From assembly GCF_011397635.1 (NCBI RefSeq), contig NC_064767.1:22060537-22124536 (forward strand): a stretch of DNA of 64,000 nucleotides, written 5' to 3'. Position numbers and translations under genes: made by a program. How positions within the stretch are numbered: the stretch's first letter is position 1; every line of letters starts with the position of its first letter. Below are positions 49,502 to 61,289 of this stretch, one piece after another. This DNA comes from Epinephelus fuscoguttatus (Eukaryota; Chordata; Actinopteri; Perciformes; Serranidae). The notes beneath the pieces were generated by a model that worked only from the letters and a program-made list of their open reading frames with translations, had not been told where the DNA came from and made no database searches.

Positions 49502-49631
49502 TTGTCAGTTTGAGACGGTTCACCACGCTGACACATCTGTCCAGGAGTGCACCATGTGTCTTTGTTTTGTCAAGCGATGCCACAGTTGTGCCTGCAGTCT
49601 TTTAAAGCTGTAGCTCACATGTGCCGTCCTC

Positions 49632-49689
49632 TCAGGGGTATTTCATCTGTGCTCGGGGGATATGGTTCATCATTAAGTGGTCGCTGGAA
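49632..49689 (-). CDS. prom2: prom2 last exon (cytoplasmic tail, stop)
   Basis: 58 nt including TGA at 49634-49632. The tail reads ...[18 protein letters not shown]; the HIPR element also occurs in the tail of human PROM2, supporting this orthology and the exon call. Acceptor TGTCTCTAG. Confidence 0.85.
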
Positions 49690-52600
49690 CTAGAGACATA
49701 AAGAGCGGTCAATGACAGGTCAGCGCAGTCAAATGAATCAGTCATGTGGTTCTTCAACAACACATGGATATGTGTGTAAATAGATCTAGTAGAAATAGTT
49801 GTTTGTTTGTGCTACTCACTCATAGACATCAGAGTACTTCATTCTTCTGTAGTACTTGGCTAGTTTGATGGAAAAGATGATGCTGGGGATGAAGAAGATC
49901 ATGCACCAGCCCAGACTGAACCAGAACGCATTCTAGAAAGAGAGACAGCATGGGTGAATTTTTTAATTTTGCCAAACATAATGTGTCATTTCTCAAGCTT
50001 CAGAGTATTTGTCAATCAGTTAGTGATGATAAAACACAGCTGTAGGTGGAGCTAACACCATCTGATCCTCACCAGAGACTCCACAATGTGCGAGCAGAGG
50101 ATAATTTCAGCAGAGTCCACAGCTCCCGCCACGGGTCCGCAGCGGCCCACCTGCTGTGTGATCTGAGGGCAAACACACAGATCAGTAACCACACAAACAT
50201 TGGACACACACTTCATCTGCTTTGAGTGTGTTCACAGTAACACATCCGAACAAACTTTACCGTGAGGTTGGCCCAGTGTGCATAAACAGTGAAGTAACCC
50301 AGCTGACAGTCCAAAAACTTTCTGCTCTCCTGCGGGTCGTGAGACAGAGAGACAGAGAGACAGAGAGTAAATTCCACACATTTTCTCGCTGCTTTACAGT
50401 GGGAGGTCATGAGGAATCAGTGGAACGTCTGGCCATCGCGACGTGTGGAATTCTGGGTAAATCCTCTGAAGTGACCCGTAAATAACTGCAGTGGCAGTAT
50501 GGTATGATGAGGCGAGGCAATTAGTTTATTTATACAGCATATTTCATGCACAGAGGCAAATTAAAGTGCTTTATATAATGTATTAAAACATTATAAGGAA
50601 CAACAAGGATTGGCCTGGTGATATTCTGTTTCTCTTACTGTCAACAAAAATAAAAACAAAAAAACAAAATCAACGCTGATTCATCTTTCAAAATCGACAC
50701 ATAATTTAACAGTGATTTAAACGTGGTGTATGACATCGATTCAACAGTGAATACATATTAGAATGCCAGCAGGGTAGGCTAAAACCAAACTACAGTACAG
50801 TCACATGATATCATGTCACCACCACAACAAGACTGTGGTCAGTGTGATGACATTCTGTAGTCTCTTTCAGCCACTTGTTATTCATTTTCTGTAACTGCTT
50901 ATCCTGTTGGAGGTTGCGGGGCTGGAGCCTATCCCAGCTGACATTGGGTGAGAGGTGGGGTACAACCTGGACAGGTCACCAGACTATCACAGAGCTGACA
51001 CATAGAGACAGACAACCATTCACGCTCACATTCAAAGTCACCAATTAACCTGCATGTCTTTGGACTGTGGGAGGAAGCCGGAGTACCTGGAGAAAACCCA
51101 CAATGACATGGGGCGAACATGCAAACTCCACCACCCTGGGCTTGAACCAGGAACCCTCATACTGTGAGACAACAATGCTAACCACTGCCCCACCGTGCCG
51201 CCCTAGCCAATTGTTAGCAACCGTTATTTTAAGACACATGAAAGCTTCAAAATTCACAGTGGGGTGACGTATTTTATGTCCCTCAAGCATGTGTTAACCA
51301 CAGATCTTACTTCAGACATCTAACCAAAAATCCATTGAAAAAACCCACATACTAAAACATCGTTAGTTTGGGTTGCTTCATGCGATTTGTTGACATTAAA
51401 GAAGTACAGAATAACTCCAGCCTTATCCTTTAAAGAGTGATAGCGGTTATGCGGGTCAAGATTTAAGTGCAAGATGGATAATTAAAGCGTTTTAGTTTCA
51501 GTCAAAGACAGTGGATTTACTTGGATTCACTACTTGGAGTTTGTTTGTTACTGCTCTGAGGTGCATAGTAAGCAAGTGCAGTTTGTCCATGTTTAGTTTG
51601 GACCCTGAGGACGGTCGGAGGGTTCGCCGAGAGGGCTCACATGGTAGAAGACAGTCAGATATGTGTTAGTACTTAAAACCCTGTGGAACTTTTCACAGCA
51701 GACATTTCAGGAAAAGCACAGGTGTGAATAATGAAATTAATGATGGCTGGATTCCATTTAGCTGCTTTGATTTAAGGTTTCTGGTATTGTGCGTTGCTGG
51801 CACGTGAACACTTGAATAGAATAGAGCCATCATTAGTGTTATTAGTAACACATGTGCTTTTTCCATGATAACATGCCACAATGTCTGCTGTGAGAGAAGC
51901 CTACTTTATGACACACTTAAAATGTTTTCATTTTTTGTTACAGTTCTACCACGAATGTTTCCATGACACAAAATGTCATCCTGGACCTCACCTTAGATGA
52001 GCTAGGAATTAGTTCCTAATAATCATAACTACAATTTGAGACAAATATGATCGGACTCTGAATTAAATGAATGCACAGTGAAACCAACAAGCACATTGTT
52101 TCAACCACACGCCGCACACCTCCCCATCAGCCCCTGTGGCTAAATGACTGACCGACCACAGGCACTAGACCACATGGAGCACTTTTTCCTCTGACTCATG
52201 TGACTCGTGGCTCTACTCACGGTCTTGACGATCTGTGTCGTATTTGTGTTGAGGAAGTCTTGTGCTGCTCCCACGTTGCTCAGCACCTCCCCCACTGTTC
52301 CCTGGAAAAGAGAAGAGAAGCCAGGGAGGAGAGAATGAGCCACAAAGAGAGGAAGAGTGGCCTTTATTCTCAGGCAGTTTCAGGTAATAATCAGCGCACT
52401 CACATTGATCTTTTCCGCACTGGCCACAAGGCTCTGGATGGTCAAGTTCACATTTTCCTGAAAGGAGTAGAAGTGTGTGTTTAAATTCAGATTGATGGCC
52501 TACATGGGAAAAAAGGAAAACCAGAATGAAAAGATTAGAAAAGCCGAGATAGAGCCGGCTACTCACCAGTTGTGGGATGAAAGTTGTTTCTATGTCGGCC

Positions 52601-55600
52601 TGGATCAGTCTCAGATTCCTTGCTTCCTTTTGGAGCTCATTTTTAGTATCAGCATTTGTCTAGACACAAGCAAATGGCTGGTTAGGATAAAGAACACAAG
52701 CATCAGAAAAAATGGTATTCAGCCTGGAATCATGTGACGTGTCTGTAGTGCAGAAAAGAGTAAAATATCAGCGGGCCCTTATGTGTAATGTCTCGTGACT
52801 CACTTGAAGGGTAGCGAGCTCATCGAGTTTATCTGCGGTTGTGTTCAGATTGATGCTGGAAACGTTGTTAATCTGAGAGGGACAAGGAAGAGACACTGGA
52901 TCACAGCTACATATGACAGTAATATACACAATGATACACACAAGCCCATGAGTGATACAGTGATACCTACCTGCTGCGTGACAGCAGTGGAATCAAAATT
53001 TGCAGTTGTGTCGGAGAAGCTCTTGAGTTGGTTTTTAACTTCAGGGCTCAGGAGAGTGATGGTGGACAGAGTGATGTCTGTGTTCTCAAAGCGCTCCCGG
53101 ATCTCCTCCGTGTACTGTGGGTGAATTTCAACATATGTTTGATAAAGTTTTTGTAGATTTAAACATGATTTATTTGGAACTGTTGAAAAAGGACTTTCAG
53201 CAAACTCACTTTAGACACATTGAGCACGTCGTCAAGGTTTACGAGCTCATACAGGTGGAGTGTTGTCCACAGAGGCTGGTTTGCCTCACAGTCTCTGGAA
53301 ACATTAACATCAAGTCAGACTTATCTGTACAGCACCTAGTCACATTTTATAATAACTCAGCCACAAATATCTTCACAAATGCAGAAAAAAACCTTTAAAC
53401 TTAAACATCTTATTCTTATTAGAGAATCTGAACCTTTTTTAAGTGCAAGGGATGAGCGAGCACAACATTATCTGTATCTGTGTCTGTATCTGTACTTGGA
53501 ATGGGCGGGGTTTATGCCAGACGTGGGTGGGGTTAAATCCAAAACTGGGTTGGGCCTAATCCGAAGTTGTTGTTTAAGCCTGAAATTTATATGGATTGAT
53601 CAGAAGTTGCAATATTTATCACCTATGAGAAAAGTATTAACAGAACAGCCTCAGAATTGAGCTTAAGATCATTTTACTGATATTCGCAAGCGGCCTGACT
53701 CACACATAAGTAGAATAAGTGTCCTTGCCACAACCATACCAAATAAAATGGCCTTTATACTTGTTTGTTAAAGATAAAACATTCATGATACGTAAGAGGG
53801 TGACTCGTGGATTAGGTTTCCAGTTCCTTTCAAAGGCTTTAGTGAAACATTCAAATACACTTGTCCAATAAGTAAACAATTTCTGACATGTCCAAAGAGA
53901 ATGTGTTAATGTCCCAACTGCCTCTTTATACCTGTTACAGAGGGGACATTTCTTATGCAATCTGTCCTGGGAGTCATATCGCCAATGTACTGCTTTAAAT
54001 ATGTCAGATTGTGTCGAGAGTTAATTGAACATTTGTACACACTTTCAAGACTCTCCTCTCAAATCTCATTGTCCATCTCAGATTAGGTAATGTGAAAACA
54101 CCCGGGGGCCAGCTGCTTCTCGTATCATTGGGGCTATTAAAAAAAATCACAGACAAATGAGATCTTTCACTGGAAAAAAAAAAAAAAAAAAAAGTAAAAC
54201 TTTCCACTGCTTTTGCTGTTGACTTGACACTTTTTTGCTATGGCCGTGTCTGTTACCTAGCTGCTAGGTAACCATTCGTCTGTTTACCGTCTGTTTATGG
54301 AAACACATCAGTTCCGCCTGTGTTTTTCCAACTTGGTGCATATCTACAAACTGTATAAAAGTCCTGCCATTGTTAAGTGAGCAGAAAAAATGCAAATTGA
54401 ACTTGCCTGATTTACCAGTATTGTGAGTCAGGCCAGATGTACTATATTTTGAAAGACAAACCATTTTAATTCGGTCTGCGGGCCACTACCAGCCCCAAGG
54501 CAGGACCTAACACATGCCTGGTCTAATCTCTTTTTAATACTCCCAAGAGTTATGTGAACAAATTTTGTCAAAATTACAGTTGTTCTCACGAAATCTTGGA
54601 TTTGAAAGTCCTTGAAAAAGTTGGAGGCTGGGGTATTATTTGCTCTCTGAAGCTGTTTAAACAAGCTATGTCACTTATGTCTTTGATGCACTACTTAATT
54701 ACAATTTATGGTGCTTTATGAACTTTAGACCCCTAAAGAAAAATAATGCAAAGACCTAAAATAAAAACAAGTATTTAATTTTCTGGTAAATGAAACTAAA
54801 CTACACAGAGACATGTTCCTGTGTGAGAGGTCCATTTGCATCTTGTACCTGTAGATATCAGAGATATTGATGTTGCTTTTCAATCCCAAACTTGGACCAA
54901 TCTCCAACCCTGGAATTAAACCTGGAGTATCAATAAACTGTGGAGAGAGGACGCAATAAAATTAACACAAAGATATCTCACACAGCATCCACAGCATGGT
55001 AGATATTGGTGTGTGCAAGTGTATGGTTTTTCTTTTACCTTTAGGAGTTCTCCGTTGCTCCAGGGCCGACAGAGCAGAGTGTAAATGTTCCCACCCAGCA
55101 AAAACAGCAGCAGCACCACTATCATGAACAGCCAGGAGAAGAGGAAGCTGAAACCTGCACCCCTGCAACCACATCCAGATCAGAGGTCAAATGCAGAGTT
55201 CAGGAGGTGAAACAGTTTGAAAAGTTTGATGTTTCCAGTCTGGATAAGAGCATCAGCTATGTGACTTAAAATGAACACTCACATCATGAGGAACGTGCCG
55301 CCACAATCCGCCGTGCAGGAGCGCTTTGTGGGATCTGCTTTAGGTGCCAGACCCACAGGGCCCAGCACCAGACCCATGAGGTTACACACCACCACCAGGA
55401 GGACCACGAGGCACAGGGCCAGACACACTGCCCATCTGGAGAAGAATACACACACGATGACTGATTTTTGGGCTTTCTGTTGCATCGATCACATGTGTGT
55501 GCACATCCAGGCTTTTTACCTAATATGCTCGACCCACTCGGCCTCTGGTGTGATCTTGTTGATTTCTCTCTGCAACTGGCCCAGAGTGTCCGACACATTG

Positions 55601-58600
55601 GTCAGGGCAGATAAAGGGATGTCATTGGTAACCTGGGAGATCTGTGTTTTGATGTCACCCAACTGCTGCTTGCTGCCTAAAGGACGCACAAAAAATGTGT
55701 TATAAAAAACTGATCTTATTCAAGTAAAAATGTTATGAAACTCATATTTGAAAGAGAAGTGAGTGCCTAAAGTTTGTGACGGTAAATAAGCTTCACTCAC
55801 TTTGAACTACATCCTTAGTCTCATTGGTCACTCTCTGGGGAATGCTGTCGAAATAGCCCTCTACCTAAAAAGAGGACAAGCAGTGCGTTCATTTTTATAA
55901 TATCACATAAATAGCTTTGAAATTTAGTGTAGAAGTTGAATTTCTTTCTGTCAAGTTAACAAGGCAGGCATTATATTATCAGTCACTGACCTCCTTGATT
56001 TTGGATTTGAGATCCACTTTGTTGACTTCATCCACTGCAGACTGGAACTCATTCAAACTGGGAATCTGTGGAGAACAACCAGAGGCGCAAACATGAAACC
56101 ACTGTGACCAGCATCACATGTGATGACGTGTTATACTTCATGCTAACAGAAGGGGGCGGCAGAGTTAAGCAAAATAGACCAACAGGCCAATATGAAATGG
56201 GCTGATACCAAAAAATAATAAATGATATCTCTGTTTTGTGTCAGTGTATTATTCTTGTTGTCATGAAGGAAATTATGTATGATGCTGTACATTTCTTTAA
56301 ATGCTGATGAGGAGGTGAGACGAGAGGAGGAGAGAGGAGACAAGGAAAGGAGATGAGATGAAAAGAGATGAGAAAAAAGAAGAGACAAGATGTTAAAAGA
56401 GGAAAGAGGGGAGAGGAACAGAAATGAGAAGAGATAAATGGAGAAAAGAGGAAGAAAGGGAGAGAGGGGCAGGGATAACAGGAGAAAGAAGGAGAGGTTG
56501 AGAGAGGAAAAGAGGAGAGGAAGAGAGGGGAGAGAAAAGGAGAGGATAAGAGGAGACGAGACATAGGACAGAAGCAGAAACAAGAGGAGATAAAAGGAGA
56601 GGAGAGAGAAAAGGAGGGGACAAGAGAAGATGAGAGGAGTATAGAGAAGAGGAGAGAAAAGGAAACGAGTCAAGAAGAAAGGAAAGAGGAGAGGAGGAGC
56701 AGAAATGACAGGAGAAAAAAAGGAGAGGATGAAACAATACAAGAAGAGAGGAAAGGAAAAGAGGCAAGAGAGAGGAAGAGGATAACGGGAGACGAGAGAA
56801 GAAAAGAGAGGAAAGAGGAGGAGAGGAGCGGAAATGAATAGCATGAGGAAGAAAACAAGAGGAGCAGAAAAGAGGAGAGAGAGGAGAGGGTAGGAGGAGA
56901 CATGACGAGAAAATAGGAAAGGAAACAAGACAAAAAGAGGAAAGAGGAGGCGGGAAGTGGAAATGATGAGAAAAGAGGACAAGAGGAGAGGAAAAGAAGA
57001 GAGAGAGAAAAGAAGAGGATAAGAGGAGACGAGAAAAGAGGAGAGGAAACAAGACAAGAGGAGAGGAAAGAGGAAGGGAGGAATGACGGGGAAAGAAGAG
57101 CATAAGCGAGAAGACAAGACGAGAGGAAAGGAAATAAGGGAAGAGAAAAGGAAAGGACAAGAGGAGACGAGAGGAGAGTGTGCGTGTGTCAGAGATAGAG
57201 GAGTGTAGGAGGAATGGAGAAGAACAGATGGGAGGAGGACAAATCAGCTGTTCAGACAAAGCCAAAGATGGGGAGCTATTATCATGTGTCACACTGTCTC
57301 AGCCTGCGTCACAGGCGGTTCGATTGCCTAAATGATTCTTCCTGTTGCTTCATGATGACGACTCGTCTAACACCACTGATTACTAGTCTGTGCTCCAGGA
57401 AGTTTGTAATCTGAGCAGCCAAACTGAACTCCTCCATTCAAGAAGGAAACATGGGAATATCCCCGACTACGTGTGAGGTTACACAAAATCAGTACTTACA
57501 GTGATGGAGGTGTCCAGTGTTAGTTTCTGTAGCTCAGGTTGCAGTATGTCGCAGCCAGCACAGTTTGGGTTGGATAAAGTCTGATTGATGCGATTTTTGA
57601 CAGCGGTGACGTTGGCCTGGAGGCGGTCTGTGGTGGACTGCAGCTGGGTCAAAGATGTGTTCAGCTTGCTCAGTTGAAGATTGGTGTTTACAGTCTCTGC
57701 TCACACAAATGAAAAACACATGTTTAAAAGGTAATAACCACTCTGAGACTATGACCTTTTCAACGCTACTCGGCCTTAAAATAGAAAGCCATTTAAAGAG
57801 CCAAACTAAATAAACGTCCAAATAAAAAGAGCAGCATGAAAGAGAGGAGAGTGATTATTAAGGGAGATTTTATCCAGCTGCTTTTAGTGAGAGTCTAAGA
57901 CTGCACGACACCGGTAAGTGATGCATCAGCACTTAATCTGTCTTCTTGGAAAAAGCGGAATTACTGCAGCCCAAAAGAAAATAGATAACTTTATGCAGGC
58001 AACCTCCACACGCAATTGCAAAACCCAGTGGATTTGCATTTGTCTTGAATTGATTCATTTGCAGCGCTCTGCTCTGCCCTTCAAAGGCCAAATGCAGCCA
58101 CTACGTTAACACTGAAACTGAGACAAATGGCTACAGTTTTTTGACTGTCCACCCAAATGTGTTAAAGGTAGAAGAGTGGGAATGTATTTATTACATAGGT
58201 ATTCATAAAGTAATATTTATGCCTTAAAACCATGACCAATGTTTTGACCTATGACCCCAAAAATGAACTAAAATTGTAGTTACTGCACTCTGCTTTTGTG
58301 TTACCTTAAACAGCTGTACAGGTAATGCAAGTCAGTTTGTATTTGTTTTGTTCATAGATGTTAGAATAATAGAAGTAGTAATAGTAGTAATAGAAGTAAT
58401 AAGAGAAAACCCTCAAGAAATATTTTTCATCGTGTTTGACCTAAACTGAGACTACTTAACATCATTAACGTCATCTTCATCACTGATCTTGCTATGACCA
58501 GTGTCAGGTTATCAATTATCTTGACTTGGCATCATCCTCATTCTCACGTTCACCCTTCACCGTGATATGCTTACTGCAATTTTCCTCAGCCCAGTAGAAT

Positions 58601-61215
58601 CCAAAATTTCATAGAACCCAAGGCAGAGCTCTGTTACTATATTTACTGCGGTTTGCCTTGAGTTTTGGTTGGATTTTGTTATTACTGCAATGTTTGCACC
58701 CTACTTTCTCGAGAACAGAATAAGATTGAACCACAAAATTTTGTCACAAGTTAGAGCAGATATCTAAAGGTTTAAATCAGTCATAACTCAATTTTGACTA
58801 AATAGTAGTGACTGCAGTGTTATAAGTGTGCATGATTAAAAAAACTGACTAATCAAGACTGGAAGTTTATTCTTCTTAACTTGCAAAAAAAAGATCTACC
58901 ATGACATTTATAATTACTTTGGTACTACTTTGGTAATTATGTAGGGCTGCCCCCTAATGGTCAACCAAATTAGTTAGTTGACCAGAAAGGTCATTAGTTG
59001 ACAAGAATTCATTGGTCACTTAGTCGCAGAAAAAAAACTATTTGGAGCTGCACCTTGTCAGATTAAATCAAAACCTATACGACTGGACCATGTGGGAAGT
59101 TAATTTGAAAGGACAGACACAGGAAGAGGCCACACTCAGCAGTCAGACAGGAGTCACATTACAAACCAATCACGGCTGACAGATATCTTTCTCTTCTTCC
59201 GTAAATATTCAGTCTGATAAATACGGAAAAGTTGATCATGTTTGCGCAGGTTTACCCAGAGCTTTACACCTGTCATACAGACGATAGGCCTGCACACTTA
59301 TAAACAGCTCCTGGAAGAAGATCAGCTCTGCACCCAGGATTTCAGGTAAATAGGTTATACGCGCTCTGAGAGTAGCACCCAGCGCCTAACTTCGCGTTTT
59401 CTAGGAGATTAAAGACGCGAGCCCTAATTTCCAGGGCTGGTACCTGTGGTTATTCCACAGGCTAGTTAATAACATGTCGGGCAGGAAATCCAAAGTGTGG
59501 GATCATTTTGAGAAGGTGAAGGACAAACCCAAGGTGATATGTAAACTCATCTTCACTGGTCGACTACAAACATGACGTATCATCTGAAACATGTCAGTAG
59601 CTACATGCCCATTAGCCACTTAGCATAATCATTACTGCTTTGCCGACAGCATCATTCACAGGCGGCTCGCTCAGTGTGTGACGTGCACTTGTAGACAAAA
59701 TATAGGCCTATATTAATGAAGGTTTATTGGTACGGTAAACCATTGTGTTGCCCCGCCCAAAATATAAAGTTAGATAATTAAATTAATATGGTAAACATGC
59801 AGGCGACTAGTCCACTAATGGCTCTAAATGACAACTGTTGATCAACTCGGAAAATTCTGAGTCAGGGGCAGCCCTAGTATTTTGCTTATGATACAAGTTT
59901 AAATGATTTTCTTATTTTGATGTAGGCTTTCTGTAGCCAAAGCATTGTCTTATACTCAGCATTAAAGAACTCAAATTGGGGAAAAATGTGATCAGGACAT
60001 TAACTGAGCTCTTTGACTTTCCAACAAGATGTGAATAAGAGTCACACAAACAAAGACTCTGGTTTGTGGCCAGTAAACCCGAGCAGTAATCCACCCACTG
60101 GGACGGGGATCGCTGATATTATTTCTGTGCTCGTATGTTTCTGTACAGTATATTGCTTTTTTGTCGTTATGTAGCTTTATAACTGCATAACACTCATCCA
60201 CAAAGAAGAAACCTGTCATTAAAGACTTAATTCAAGCTTCATCGAGCCTGTCAGTGTCAGGGTAGGAAGTGAAATACACAAAGCACCCAGCCTACATGAT
60301 TACTGATCTGCTGTCAGATATGCACACAAGCATTTACATGCTCAGACTGAGACAGGACAGAGCATGCATACACAGCGTACCTTGGTCCAGCAGTCTGACT
60401 GAGAGCAGAGCTGGATCCAGGGTTCCTCTGAAGCGTTCCTTGATTTCTGCTCCCAGCTGAGGTCCAATGGCTAATTTGTACAGACAAACAGGTGTGAGAT
60501 GGTTAAGCACATGTTGAGAACCAGACGGTTAGAGGGAACAAAAGTGCTTCCTCTATTTTTATATTATTATATTCACGTTCTTACCATCTAGGTTTCTGGT
60601 AACCTCCTGTATCGTTCTGTAACTTTCATTTACCACGTGGTCGATTTGCTGGAGGCAGGCAGAGGGAAAACAAACAAAGCATGCACATAAGATATGGGTT
60701 CAAATAGAACATACGTCAAACGGCTTATAGCATGAGCTAATCGTACCTGGCAGCTCTTTGCAAATGAAGAACAAACAGAGCTCTACCCTGCCTTTGCCTC
60801 CAACCTGTTTCCCAGTCTCTTGTATCTTGAGATAAGTATATTGACACTGTAGAGTGCAGGGCTGGTCCTTAATCAGTGGACTGACTGGAGAATTTGGGGG
60901 TCTGTTTGGTTCTCACACAAAAGCTGTGGACTCACCGCACATTGATGCGGGACTTAATGTGACTAATCTTCAGACACTAATTAGTAAACCAGTGCTGATA
61001 AACGCTGCCACATTGCGGCCCCGGAGCTCTGACCCTTGTATATTTACACCCTCATAACATGCAGTCCAGTCAGCAAGAGGTTTTGTCTTACCTGAGGCAC
61101 CGCTGTGAGGAAGGAGTTGATGTTGTCTATAGTTTTGTCAAGCTCCACTTTACTCTGGTCCACGCTCCCTTTGATGGCTTCGTTACTTTTGAACATGCAA
61201 ATGTTCCCAGCGCTA

Positions 61216-61289
<74 letters not shown>

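Noticed and set aside
56143..57292. Long minus-strand open frames (324 and 299 codons) in Ser/Leu/Phe/Pro-rich sequence
   Set aside because: They are translations of the pyrimidine strand of a low-complexity purine tract within a prom2 intron. Two frames are open at once and neither has any domain.
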